Shown in pieces: positions 16,167 to 24,056 of a stretch of DNA of 33,925 nt. Within the stretch, counting starts at the first letter, position 1; the number at the start of each line of letters is the position of its first letter. The translations under genes and the position numbers were made by a program. The notes beneath the pieces were generated by a model, which saw nothing but the letters and a program-made list of their open reading frames with translations, did no database searches and was not told where the DNA came from. Source of the stretch: Planctomycetales bacterium (GTDB lineage: Bacteria > Planctomycetota > JAKEIC01). The stretch lies in contig JAKEIC010000209.1 in assembly GCA_022614695.1 (NCBI GenBank), forward strand, positions 1 to 33,925, given 5' to 3'.

Positions 16167-16510
16167 CCGCCACCCGCGCCCACGGCGAGGAGGAGCAGGT
16201 TCACCGCGTAGTGCAGCGGCACGCCGGCGATCGTGAGCAGGAGGCCGTAGAAGACGTCGAGGGGGAAGAGCCCGAACCGGGCGTCGAGCACGGCGACCGC
16301 GAGCGCGAGCATCGGGAGGAAGACGAGGGCAGTCGCGAGGAGGGCGAAGAGGACCGGGTGCGCGGGGAGGAGGAGGAGGGCCGAGAGCCACGTGTCCGCC
16401 GCGACGAACAGAGGCACGCCGAGGAGCAGCGCCCCGCGACGCTTTCCCGCGTAGAGGGCGGCGAGCGCGACGAGGGCCGCCCCGAGCCCGGCCGCGAGGA
16501 GGCCGGTCAC
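16163..16510 (-). CDS. Small integral membrane protein between lpxD and lpxB
   Basis: 115 residues, almost wholly hydrophobic, with about four membrane helices and one short basic loop (AGKRRG). GTG start at 16510 overlaps the lpxD stop (GTGA) and its own stop overlaps the lpxB start (ATGA). No family recognised. Its position locked between two lipid A genes by 4-bp overlaps suggests an envelope or lipid A-related role, for example a small flippase-like or accessory protein; this is inference from context only. Confidence 0.75.
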   Translation of the reverse strand: MTGLLAAGLGAALVALAALYAGKRRGALLLGVPLFVAADTWLSALLLLPAHPVLFALLATALVFLPMLALAVAVLDARFGLFPLDVFYGLLLTIAGVPLHYAVNLLLLAVGAGGG

Positions 16511-17637
16511 TTCTTCTCGACGCGGGCGCCGCCGGCGAGGGCTTTCTCGAGGGCGGCCACGCGCACCCGCAGCCGCTTCACCGTCTCCGCGATCGTCGGC
16601 ACGGCCGTGCTGGCGGCGAGGATCCGGAGGCCCTTCTCGCCGGGGCGGGCGGGGATCCCGACCCAGCCGGTCCCGGGCGGGAGCTTCTTCCCGGTGCTGA
16701 TCCCGGCCTTGGCCGCGACGAGGACGCGGTCGCCGATCTGTGCCCCCTCGGCGATCCCGACGTGGCCCCCGATCGTCACGTGGCTCCCGAGGGACGTGCT
16801 GCCGGAGAGGCCCGTGAGCGACGCGACGAGGCAGTGCTCGCCGATCACGACGTTGTGCGCGATCTGCGTGAGGTTGTCCACCTTGGTCCCGCGCCCGATC
16901 ACGGTCGGGCCGAGAGTCCCCCGGTCCACGCAGGAGTTGGCCCCGATCTCGACGTCGTCCCCGAGGATCACCGTCCCGACCTGCGGCACGCGGATGTGGG
17001 GACCCTCGCGCTGGAAGTAACGGCGGTAGTCCAGGACCTCCTGGCCCGGCTCGAGGTCGTCCTCGCCCGGGATCTCGCCCTCCTGGACGAAGCCGAACCC
17101 GGCGGCGCCGATGATCGCGCCGGCCTTGAGGAAGACCCGGTCGCCGAGGGTGCAGCCCGGGTAGACGACGGACCGCGGCTCGAGCGTGCAGTCGGCCCCG
17201 ATCTTCGCGCCCTCGCCGACGATCACGCCGGCGTGGAGGACGGTCCGGTCCCCGATCCGGGCCCCGGCGCCGACGCTCGCCAGGGCCCCGACGTGGACCT
17301 CGCGGCCGAGCTGCACGCCGGGGGCGACCGAGGCGCTCGGGTGGACTCCGGGGGCCGGCCGCACCGGCGGGAGCAGCGCGGCGATGGCGCGGGCGAACGC
17401 AGCCTTCGGGTAGAGGTGGCGGAGGACCGTCTTCCCCGGGATCTCGGCCCCCGGCGGGGCGATCACTGCCCCGGCCCGGCTCCTCGCGGCCCGCTCCCCG
17501 TAGCGCGGGGACTGCGCGAACACGAGGTCGCCCGGCCCCGCCTGCTCGAACGTCGAGACGCCGTTGAGCTTCGTCGCGCCGTCGCCCTCGACGGTCGCGC
17601 CGATCTTCGCCGCGATCTCGGCGACCGTGAGAGGCAT
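16507..17637 (-). CDS. lpxD: UDP-3-O-acylglucosamine N-acyltransferase
   Basis: 376 residues. LpxD transfers the second (N-linked) acyl chain from acyl-ACP onto UDP-3-O-acylglucosamine in lipid A synthesis. The N-terminal uridine-binding domain (1-95, with [15 protein letters not shown]) is followed by a left-handed beta-helix of hexapeptide repeats (about 97-330). The catalytic His is His261 in NLTQIAHN. Compared with the E. coli enzyme there is an extra charged loop at about 184-214 (from FVQEG to QREG) before the conserved P-Q-V/I-G. The C-terminal helix (about 345-376) is the acyl-carrier-binding/trimer helix. ATG at 17637 is preferred to an upstream start because the family N-terminus ([11 protein letters not shown]) follows directly and promoter elements lie just upstream. 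Confidence 0.95.
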   Translation of the reverse strand: MPLTVAEIAAKIGATVEGDGATKLNGVSTFEQAGPGDLVFAQSPRYGERAARSRAGAVIAPPGAEIPGKTVLRHLYPKAAFARAIAALLPPVRPAPGVHPSASVAPGVQLGREVHVGALASVGAGARIGDRTVLHAGVIVGEGAKIGADCTLEPRSVVYPGCTLGDRVFLKAGAIIGAAGFGFVQEGEIPGEDDLEPGQEVLDYRRYFQREGPHIRVPQVGTVILGDDVEIGANSCVDRGTLGPTVIGRGTKVDNLTQIAHNVVIGEHCLVASLTGLSGSTSLGSHVTIGGHVGIAEGAQIGDRVLVAAKAGISTGKKLPPGTGWVGIPARPGEKGLRILAASTAVPTIAETVKRLRVRVAALEKALAGGARVEKK

Positions 17638-17644
17638 CCGGCGG

Positions 17645-17673
17645 ATCTTAGCCCCGCCGTCCCGGGGGGGCAA
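17645..17673 (-). promoter_or_regulatory. Promoter upstream of lpxD
   Basis: Minus strand TTGCCC (17673-17668), 17-bp spacer, TAAGAT (17650-17645). Only 7 nt separate the -10 box from the ATG at 17637, which predicts a leaderless or nearly leaderless lpxD transcript. Confidence 0.45.
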
Positions 17674-17679
17674 CGAAAC

Positions 17680-18195
17680 CTAGCGAGACGCGGGCGGCGC
17701 GCCGGGGGGCGGCGGCGCGGAGCCGTCCGTCCCGGACTCCTGCGCCTTCTCGACTTCCTTGGCGACCTTGTCCTCGGGCGGCTTCTTCGGGAGCGCGGTC
17801 GGGATCTCGGCCTCGAGGGCCGTCGCGGCTTCGGCGTCGCCGGCGGCGAGCAGCGCGCTGCGGGCGTCGAAGAGGCGCCCGGCGGCCTTGGCGCGCGCGG
17901 CGAGCGCCCGCGCCTCGTCGGCGGGAAGCGGCGCGATCCCCGCGGCCGCGCAGAGCTTCTTCCAGACGAAGAACTGCCCCTCGTCGCGCGCGCGGCGGCG
18001 CAGCGACTCGAGACCCTTTGTGTCGGCGGCCTTCGCGAGGAAGTCGGCCGCGTCGGAGAGGTGGCCGGCGGCGGCGAGCTTCTCGGCGAGTGCCTTGAGC
18101 CCCTCGGCCGGCGTCTTCGGGTCCGCGAGGATGTCCCGCTTCTCGCGCCAGTTGGGGACTTCCCCCGCGATCCGGATCCCGCCGACGGTGGGCAT
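17680..18195 (-). CDS. Hypothetical helical protein upstream of lpxD
   Basis: 171 residues, no family recognised. It starts MPTVGGIRIAGEVPNWREKRD and then is a chain of short amphipathic Ala-rich helices (about 25-135) that look like degenerate TPR-type helical hairpins (LKALAEKLAAAGHLSDAADFL, ARALAARAKAAGRLFDARSALL). The tail is a disordered Pro/Lys/Glu-rich segment. No signal peptide, so likely cytoplasmic. ATG at 18195 follows a TAGAAT -10-like box by 10 nt and agrees with where the protein-like composition begins. It is 42 bp upstream of lpxD on the same strand and may share its transcript; lpxD also seems to have its own promoter. Confidence 0.72.
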   Translation of the reverse strand: MPTVGGIRIAGEVPNWREKRDILADPKTPAEGLKALAEKLAAAGHLSDAADFLAKAADTKGLESLRRRARDEGQFFVWKKLCAAAGIAPLPADEARALAARAKAAGRLFDARSALLAAGDAEAATALEAEIPTALPKKPPEDKVAKEVEKAQESGTDGSAPPPPGAPPASR

Positions 18196-18205
18196 GGGGG
18201 CGGGG

Positions 18206-18211
18206 ATTCTA
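18206..18211 (-). promoter_or_regulatory. TAGAAT -10-like box for the hypothetical gene at 18195
   Basis: TAGAAT on the minus strand, 10 nt before ATG 18195. No clear -35. It shares a 57-bp divergent gap with the HAD gene's TACACT box. Confidence 0.35.
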
Positions 18212-18222
18212 CCCTTCAGAGG

Positions 18223-18240
18223 CTCGACGCGGGGACGCGG
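18223..18240 (+). repeat. Octamer-period repeat, copy C
   Basis: CTC followed by GACGCGGG and GACGCGGT. One of five loci in the window with the same 8-bp unit; this copy abuts the -10-like TACACT of the HAD gene. Confidence 0.5.
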
Positions 18241-18246
18241 TACACT
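18241..18246 (+). promoter_or_regulatory. TACACT -10-like box of the HAD gene
   Basis: TACACT ends 6 nt before ATG 18253, so transcription would start at about the A of the start codon. No -35 is evident; the upstream side is an octamer repeat. Confidence 0.35.
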
Positions 18247-18252
18247 CCCCCC

Positions 18253-18939
18253 ATGGACCTCCGCCGCGTCCTCCTCCTCATACTCGACCTCGACGACACG
18301 CTCTTCGACTGCGCGGGGACCCTCGTCCCCGCCGCGCACCGGGACGCCGCGGCGGCGCTGGCGGCGGCCGGGGTGCCCGCGAGCGCCGAGGCGATCCTCG
18401 CCGCGAGGCTCGAGGTCTTCGCGGCCGACGCGCGTGCCGACGTGGACGCCGCGGTCTGCGCGCGGTACGGCGTCACCGACTCGCGCATCGCCGAGGTCGG
18501 CCGGCGCGCGTTCCTGCGCCGCGAGGTCCCGCCGATCGAGCCCTTTCCCGGGGTCCGCGAGACCCTCGCGAAGCTCGAGGGCCGGGTCCGCCGGGTCCTG
18601 GTCTCCGTCGGCTGGCCCGAGACGCAGAGGAGGAAGGTCGAGCGCCTCGGCCTCGGGCCGCTCCTCGACCGCACCCTCTACCTCGCGCCGAAGTCCAAGG
18701 GTGGGAAGGAGGTCGCCTTCCGCTCGCTCCTCAACACCGAGGGCCTCCGGCCCGCCGGGGCGCTCGTCGTCGGGAACCGCCTGGATGACGAGATCGCGGC
18801 GGGGAAGCGCCTCGGGATCCCCACGGCGCTGGTGCGCGGCGGCGAGCTCGGCGCGCTCGAACCGAGGGGCCCCGACGAGACCCCGGACGTGGTGGTCGCG
18901 GGGCTGCCGGAGCTGCTGCCGATGCTGGGCGTGGCGTAG
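18253..18939 (+). CDS. HAD-superfamily hydrolase
   Basis: 228 residues. Motif I DLDDTLFD (Asp12 nucleophile, Asp14) is followed by a helical cap (about 25-95), motif II Ser in VLVSVG, motif III Lys in the SKGGKE segment and motif IV VGNRLDDEIAAGKRLG. It is a Mg-dependent phosphatase of the phosphoglycolate phosphatase/HAD-IA type; the natural substrate is not evident. ATG at 18253 begins five codons before the motif I strand and lies 6 nt after the -10-like box. Its TAG stop is followed immediately by the ATG of the broken methyltransferase gene at 18940, so they form an operon. Confidence 0.85.
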   Translation: MDLRRVLLLILDLDDTLFDCAGTLVPAAHRDAAAALAAAGVPASAEAILAARLEVFAADARADVDAAVCARYGVTDSRIAEVGRRAFLRREVPPIEPFPGVRETLAKLEGRVRRVLVSVGWPETQRRKVERLGLGPLLDRTLYLAPKSKGGKEVAFRSLLNTEGLRPAGALVVGNRLDDEIAAGKRLGIPTALVRGGELGALEPRGPDETPDVVVAGLPELLPMLGVA

Positions 18940-19689
18940 ATGCCCCGCGAGTGGTTCCGCTCCTTCTTCGACTCCGAGTACCTCGCCCTCCTCAAGGACC
19001 AGTGGACTGCGCGCGCTACGCGCGCGCAAGTGGGGTTCCTCGAGAAGGCCATGAAGCTGCGGCCCGGCGCGCGCGTGCTCGACGTCGCGTGTGGGTACGG
19101 GCGGCACGCGTTCGAGCTGGCGTAGCGGGGGTACGAGGTTACGGGCGTGGACCTCTCGCCCGCGATGCTCCGGGAGGCGCGGCGGCTCGCCCGCGGGCGG
19201 AAGAACCCGCGGTTCCTCCGGGGAGACATGCGGCGGCTCGACTCCCGCGGCGAGTTCGACGCGGCCTACAACATGTTCACGAGCTTCGGGTACTTCTCAC
19301 ACTCGGAGAACGTCCGGGCGCTCCGGCGGATCGTCCGCGCCGTGCGCCCCGGCGGGCGGGTCCTCCTCGACGTCCGGAACTTGGATTACGACAAGGAGCA
19401 CGTGGCGAACCGGAACTGGTGGAAGCGCGGCAAGCGGATCGTGCTCGAGGAGCATCGGCTCGACCCTCGCACGGGCGTCGTCGAGAACCGCTGGTGGATC
19501 CTGCGGCCCGAGCGCGGAACCCACGTCGGGAAGCGGATGCGGCTCGTCGTCTACAACCCCTCGGCCTGGCGCGGCATGCTCCGCCACGTGGGAGCGCCCC
19601 TCGAGGCGCTCTACTCGGGCTACGACGCCCGGCGCTACACCCGCCCGGACCGGTCGCGTCTGATCGTGGTGGGCCGCCGCGAGGCCTGA
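18940..19689 (+). pseudogene. SAM-dependent methyltransferase interrupted by an in-frame TAG at codon 62
   Basis: The reading frame codes for a class I methyltransferase of about 250 residues, but codon 62 (19123-19125) is TAG. Before it comes LDVACGYGRHAFELA (motif I of the Rossmann fold); right after it, in the same frame, comes RGYEVTGVDLSPAML (motif II acidic strand), then FDAAYNMFTSFGYF, RAVRPGGRVLLDVRN and a normal C-terminus ending in a TGA stop at 19687-19689. No bases are missing, so a single substitution (for example GAG, CAG or AAG to TAG) explains it. TAG is a normal stop in neighbouring genes, so general recoding is unlikely. Options: a recent nonsense mutation, a sequencing or assembly error, or suppression. 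A GTG at 19147 could start a fragment without the SAM-binding motif I, unlikely to work. Confidence 0.85.
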
Positions 19690-19697
19690 CGGTTCGG

Positions 19698-19703
19698 TAA
19701 GAT
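19698..19703 (+). promoter_or_regulatory. TAAGAT -10-like box before the gene at 19713
   Basis: TAAGAT ends 9 nt before ATG 19713, in the 23-bp gap after the methyltransferase frame. No clear -35 element. Confidence 0.3.
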
Positions 19704-19712
19704 CGAGTCCCG

Positions 19713-20981
19713 ATGTCCCGAGGGCTCACCGTCTTCCTGGCGTTCTCGCTCGCGCTGAACGCGTTCCTGGCGTGGACACTGCTCGGGACGTGGGAAGCCC
19801 CGGCCCCGCCCGAGCGCCCGTCCTCCTCCGCTCCCCCAGCGGCTCCCCCTCCCGCTCCCGCTTCCGAAGCCCGCGCCGCCGACCCCGCCCTCCTCGCCCG
19901 CGCCGAGGCGGCCGAGGCCCGGGTGGCGGCGCTCGAGAAGGAGCTCGCGATGGCCCGGGTGGATCACGCGAAGGCCGGCGCCGCCCCCCCGGTTGCGGAC
20001 CCGCTGGCCGCCATCGTCCACGCTCCCGGGAGCCTGAGGCACAAGCTGGCGACGCTCCTCGACCTCACCGGGTCGGACCGGCTCACCGCGGCGAAGCACC
20101 TGGGGCGCGCATATTCCCGCTCGAAGGAGAAGCAGGCCGAGCTCCTCGCCCTCCTCCGCGAGGAGCAGGACCCCGCCCTGCTCGCGGCACTCGCGATGGT
20201 CCTCGGGGAGTGCCGGCCCATCGGCATGTCCGCGGAGGACTTCGACCGCATCGCCGAGATCGTCCAGGCCGGCAGCCCCCGTGAGAGGCGCATGGCCGCC
20301 GCCTGGGCCGTCGGGCTCGCGGCGACGGAGCTGGCGATCACGCACCGGCGGTCGGGTTGGCTCGCTGAGATGATCCGGCGCGAGGGCGACCCGCGCGTGA
20401 TCGCGGGTCTTGCCCGCTCCGCCGAGGGGCACTTCCTCCTCGCCCCAGGCTCCTCCGTGCCCGCCGCCCTGGCCGAGGCTGCGGAGAGGGTCCCCTCCGG
20501 GGATGCTCGGGAGATCGTGGTGGAGGCGAGCGTCAACGCGTCGCTCGCGACCAAGGGCCCGGAGGGGGCGTTCGCGCTCTGGTCCGCGGCGGCGACGCCG
20601 GAGCGTCGGGAGGAGATCGTCCGGGCCATCGCCCGGGGGATGGGTTCGGGGCGAATGGGGACGACGACGGGTCTCGGCGAGGAGCCGCAGGACCCCGAGG
20701 CCCTCGCGCAGCGCCTACGGGCTCGTCGTGCCGGGTTCGTGAGGCTCTTCGAGGCCACTTCAGATGCGGGGCTCCGGTGGGATCTCCTCGTCAGTGGAGT
20801 CATGCGACTCGGACTCGACGCGCCGACCCGGCGCGAGGACGACGCCTCGTTCGTGCGCGACGTCGCGCGAGCGGAGCCGGACCCGAAGCGGAGGGCTCGC
20901 CTCGAGCGGCTCGCCGAGGTCGTGCGGAGCGGAGCCTCGATCATGGGACAGGAGTGGATCTCCATCCTGGGTCGGGACTGA
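19713..20981 (+). CDS. Membrane-anchored helical-repeat protein of unknown function
   Basis: 422 residues. One N-terminal membrane helix (about 5-24, VFLAFSLALNAFLAWTLLG) anchors it, followed by a Pro/Ala-rich linker (28-55) and a short coiled coil (about 57-87, LLARAEAAEARVAALEKELAMA). Residues about 105-410 are paired helices resembling HEAT/armadillo-type repeats (for example LLALLREEQDPALLAALAMVLGECR and MAAAWAVGLAATELAI). The helical part is probably periplasmic and used for protein contacts. No enzyme motif is visible and I do not recognise a named family. ATG at 19713 is set by the start of the membrane helix. It follows the methyltransferase gene and precedes the MATE gene on the same strand. 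Confidence 0.7.
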   Translation: MSRGLTVFLAFSLALNAFLAWTLLGTWEAPAPPERPSSSAPPAAPPPAPASEARAADPALLARAEAAEARVAALEKELAMARVDHAKAGAAPPVADPLAAIVHAPGSLRHKLATLLDLTGSDRLTAAKHLGRAYSRSKEKQAELLALLREEQDPALLAALAMVLGECRPIGMSAEDFDRIAEIVQAGSPRERRMAAAWAVGLAATELAITHRRSGWLAEMIRREGDPRVIAGLARSAEGHFLLAPGSSVPAALAEAAERVPSGDAREIVVEASVNASLATKGPEGAFALWSAAATPERREEIVRAIARGMGSGRMGTTTGLGEEPQDPEALAQRLRARRAGFVRLFEATSDAGLRWDLLVSGVMRLGLDAPTRREDDASFVRDVARAEPDPKRRARLERLAEVVRSGASIMGQEWISILGRD

Positions 20982-21026
20982 GCGCGGGCGAAGCTCCTGC
21001 GGGCCGCGTCCCTCGTTCCGCCGCCT

Positions 21027-21032
21027 TATACT
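21027..21032 (+). promoter_or_regulatory. TATACT -10-like box of the MATE gene
   Basis: TATACT ends 9 nt before the GTG at 21042; no ribosome-binding site fits between them, suggesting a leaderless transcript. No clear -35. Confidence 0.4.
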
Positions 21033-21041
21033 CCCCCCTGC

Positions 21042-22436
21042 GTGGACTCCCTCCTCGCCCCCGCGGGCGACCTGACCCGCGGTCCCCTCGGACGGCAGGT
21101 CGCCGCGCTCGGCTGGCCGCTCGCCGGCGCGATGATCCTGCACGCGCTGTTCAACCTGGTGGACCTCCTGTTCGTCGGGCGCATCGCCGGGCAGGGGACC
21201 GAGGCGATCGCGGCGGTCCACACGGCCGGCGTCCTCAACATGGTCGTGATGATCGTCGCGAACGGGATCTGCGTCGGGGCGCTGGCGATCGCGGCCCGTC
21301 TCTGCGGGGAGGGGAAGCCCGGCGAGGCGGGGCGCGTCGGGGACCAGACACTCGGCATCCTGCTCGGTTTGGCGATCGCCGCGGGAGTGCCGGGGGTCGT
21401 CCTCTCGCGCCCCCTCGTCGCGCTCTGCGGCCTCTCGGGCCTCTCGGCCGACCTCGCCCACACCTACAACTGGATCATGATGTCGGGCTCGGGGACGATG
21501 TTCCTCCTCCTCCACACGACGACGCTCATGCGCGCGGCCGGCGAGAGCGTCTGGCCGATGGTGCTGCTCGTCCTATCCAACGTCCTCAACCTCGTCCTCG
21601 ACTACCTGATGATCTTCGGCTGGGGCCCGATCCCCGCGATGGGCGTCGCGGGGGCCGCGTGGGCCACCGTGATCTCGCGGGGAGTGGGCGCCGTCGGGGG
21701 GCTCCTCCTCCTCTCCCGCGGAGTGCGCGGAATCCGGTTCCATCCGTCCGGGATGCGCCCGGAGCCGCGGATGGCCGGGCGGATCCTCCGGATCGGGCTC
21801 CCGCAGTCGGCCCAGATCGTCATCTGGATCCTGTCGGTCGGGGTGCTGAACCGCGTCGTCACCGAGGTCGCGGAGCCGGGCTGGGGGCACGTCGTCGTGG
21901 CGGCCTACGGCGTGGGCGTGCGGCTCGACATGCTCGCCTTCTTCGGGTGCGCCGCGTGGGGCGGGGCGGCCGCGAGCTTCGTCGGCCAGAACCTCGGGGC
22001 GAAGAACCCCGCACGCGCCGCCGCGGCGACGTGGGCCGCGGCCGGCTGGGCCGCCGTCCTGGCGGCAGCCATCGGGACTACGTACCTCCTCATCCCGCAC
22101 GCGGTGGTCCGGCTGTTCCTCGTCTCCGAGACTCCCGGCGTCGTCGAGGAGGGGGTCCGGTATCTCCACTGGGTCGTCCCGGCCTACCTCTTCGTCGCGC
22201 TGAACGTCGTCCTCTCCCAGGCGATGAACGGCGCGGGGAGCACCCTCACCCCTCTCGCCCTGGATGCGGGGGTCCGCCTCGGGCTCCAAATCCCTCTCGC
22301 CTTCTGGCTCCCGGAGGTCTCGGGGCTGCGCGTCGCGGGCGTGTGGGCCACAGTCCTCTTGGCGAACGCGCTCCTCTGCGCGCTGTTCGTGGCCGTGTTC
22401 CTCCTAGGCCGCTGGAAGCACAAGCGCCTCGACTAG
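21042..22436 (+). CDS. MATE-family multidrug/Na+ antiporter
   Basis: 464 residues with about twelve hydrophobic segments in two similar halves, the MATE (NorM/DinF) architecture. Family-like segments: LGWPLAGAMILHALFNLVDLLFVGRIAG at the start, NVLNLVLDYLMIFGWGP with GVAGAAWATVISR after helix 5-6, RIGLPQSAQIVIW at the start of the second half, and AMNGAGSTLTPL near the end. It exports cationic compounds or metabolites in exchange for Na+ or H+. GTG at 21042 is used because upstream in-frame sequence is not protein-like and the -10-like TATACT is 10 nt before it. Gene order with the helical-repeat protein does not reveal the substrate. Confidence 0.93.
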   Translation: MDSLLAPAGDLTRGPLGRQVAALGWPLAGAMILHALFNLVDLLFVGRIAGQGTEAIAAVHTAGVLNMVVMIVANGICVGALAIAARLCGEGKPGEAGRVGDQTLGILLGLAIAAGVPGVVLSRPLVALCGLSGLSADLAHTYNWIMMSGSGTMFLLLHTTTLMRAAGESVWPMVLLVLSNVLNLVLDYLMIFGWGPIPAMGVAGAAWATVISRGVGAVGGLLLLSRGVRGIRFHPSGMRPEPRMAGRILRIGLPQSAQIVIWILSVGVLNRVVTEVAEPGWGHVVVAAYGVGVRLDMLAFFGCAAWGGAAASFVGQNLGAKNPARAAAATWAAAGWAAVLAAAIGTTYLLIPHAVVRLFLVSETPGVVEEGVRYLHWVVPAYLFVALNVVLSQAMNGAGSTLTPLALDAGVRLGLQIPLAFWLPEVSGLRVAGVWATVLLANALLCALFVAVFLLGRWKHKRLD

Positions 22437-22437
22437 C

Positions 22438-22467
22438 TTGTCTGGGTAGGCGGGGGGCGTGTATCCT
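22438..22467 (+). promoter_or_regulatory. Putative promoter for the beta-propeller lipoprotein
   Basis: TTGTCT (22438-22443), 18-bp spacer, TATCCT (22462-22467), starting just after the MATE stop. It leaves a leader of about 130 nt before ATG 22608; that leader carries an octamer-repeat copy at 22478-22500. Confidence 0.45.
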
Positions 22468-22477
22468 CACTGCACAC

Positions 22478-22500
22478 CCGCGGGGACGCGGGGATCCGGA
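22478..22500 (+). repeat. Octamer-period repeat, copy D
   Basis: CCGCGGG then GACGCGGG and GATCCGGA in 8-bp register, within the leader of the gene at 22608. Weakest of the five copies. Confidence 0.4.
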
Positions 22501-22607
22501 ATGGGACACGGAGGCCCGCCCTTCCCCCCGAACGGACCCCGGCACGCGGGTTGCGCAGAGACACGGCTCATAGGGTCCCGCCGCTCACGGGACCTCGGGG
22601 GTGTCCG

Positions 22608-24056
22608 ATGATCCGACGGTTGATCCCGGTGCTTGGCCTCGCGGTCGCGGTCTCGGCGGGGTGCCCCGTCGGCCCGGGGCTACAGACCTCCGACGACCCC
22701 GACATCGTCGGGATCGTCGCGCGCTCGATGGTCGGCTCGATCAGCGACGCCTTCGACGTCTCCACCAACACCATCGGCGGGGCCTTCGTCGGGGAGATCG
22801 TGGCCGTGTGCGGGTACAACTTCAACCGCGTCGGGCCGGCGAACCGCGTCGTGATTGACGGGGTGGATTGCCGGGTCCTGAACTACTACGAGATCAACGG
22901 AGGCTCGCGGTTCGGGGCGCTCTTCTTCCAGGTCCCGAACACGGTCCCGCCCGGGAACCAAAGGCGGCTGAACGTGCTGAACTCGGGCAAGGGGTCGGAC
23001 TTCCGCCCGCAGCTGGATGTCCACCGGCTCGCCTACTCGAGCTACACGTCCGGCTCGGGGGTCGCCGCGACCGACGTCTCGCTCGTCGCGCCCGCGTGGG
23101 TCTCGAGCAACGACTTCTCCGTGGCGCAGAATCCCGACACGCTGGTCCTCTCGTCCGACGGGATGTGGGCCTACCTCACGAGCGGCCCGACCCTCTACCT
23201 GGTGCTCCTCGCGAACGGGAGGACCGTGGTCACCGCCACGAGCCTCTTCAACGGGGGCGTGGGACCGATGGCCATCTCCCCGGACGGGAACGAGCTGGCG
23301 GTCGGGGTCTATCCCGCGAGCCCGGGCGTCCCGGAGATCGCCATGGTGGACACCTCCTGGGTGCAGGGGCTCCCGCTCGAGGTGAATCCCTCGGACGGGG
23401 TCGTGAACGTCGTCGGGACGGTCCCTACCTTCGCCGCCCCCGCCGTCACGTCGCTCTCCGGTCCCGCGATCGGGACCTTCGCCTTCACCCCGAACTCGCA
23501 GACCCTGCTCGCGACGCTCTCCTCGTCGGTCGTCCGCGAGTACTCGGTCTCGGGGACGGCGATCACGCAGGTGCGGGACTACACGATCTCGGGCTCGGCC
23601 CCGTTCGGCGTCGCGATCACCCCGGACGCCGCGCGCGCCATCGTCACCAGCCTGAACCAGAACACGGTCGTCCCGATCCACCTCCCGACGCAGACCGTCG
23701 GGGCCGCGCTCACCGCCGGGACGACGCCCCTCCTCCCCGTCATCACCACGAACGGCGCCCACTCGGTCGTCGTGAACGTCGGGGGGACGGACTTCTCGCT
23801 CTACGACATCGGCACGGGCGGGGTCACGGCCCACAACCCGGCGACCCTCAGCCTCGGCGCCTCGCCGGGCGAGATCGCGCTCTCGCCCGACGGGCCGATC
23901 GGCGTCAGCGTGGACAACCAGGTGCTCGTCGTGAACGGGAACCAGCTCAACTACGTGACGGTCACATTCGCGACCAGCTCGATCGCGCTGGCGAGCTACA
24001 CGACGGGGCCGTACTCCCAGACGCTCAAGAAGGTCGCGGTCCAGGCTAGGCGCTAG
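22608..24056 (+). CDS. Beta-propeller lipoprotein with N-terminal IPT-like domain
   Basis: 482 residues. Lipoprotein signal ends in VSAGC (Cys19). Residues about 55-130 look like a diverged IPT/Ig domain (GEIVAVCGYNFNRVG, NTVPPGNQRRLNVLN). The rest repeats a propeller-blade pattern with DTLVLSSDGMWAYLTSG, GPMAISPDGNELAVGVY, GTFAFTPNSQTLLATL, FGVAITPDAARAIVTSL and GEIALSPDGPIGVSV, typical of YVTN/lactonase-like seven-bladed propellers. No catalytic residues can be assigned, so it is probably a surface binding protein. It shares the lipoprotein-plus-IPT theme with the giant protein at 5260 but has no DNA-level similarity that I can see. The last 11 bp overlap the convergent FHA gene. The ATG at 22608 is chosen by the signal peptide. 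Confidence 0.8.
   Translation: MIRRLIPVLGLAVAVSAGCPVGPGLQTSDDPDIVGIVARSMVGSISDAFDVSTNTIGGAFVGEIVAVCGYNFNRVGPANRVVIDGVDCRVLNYYEINGGSRFGALFFQVPNTVPPGNQRRLNVLNSGKGSDFRPQLDVHRLAYSSYTSGSGVAATDVSLVAPAWVSSNDFSVAQNPDTLVLSSDGMWAYLTSGPTLYLVLLANGRTVVTATSLFNGGVGPMAISPDGNELAVGVYPASPGVPEIAMVDTSWVQGLPLEVNPSDGVVNVVGTVPTFAAPAVTSLSGPAIGTFAFTPNSQTLLATLSSSVVREYSVSGTAITQVRDYTISGSAPFGVAITPDAARAIVTSLNQNTVVPIHLPTQTVGAALTAGTTPLLPVITTNGAHSVVVNVGGTDFSLYDIGTGGVTAHNPATLSLGASPGEIALSPDGPIGVSVDNQVLVVNGNQLNYVTVTFATSSIALASYTTGPYSQTLKKVAVQARR

Noticed and set aside
19685-19720. tRNA-like GGTTCG and CGAGTCCCGA words
   Set aside because: No acceptor stem, D arm or anticodon arm could be folded; the words flank a start codon.
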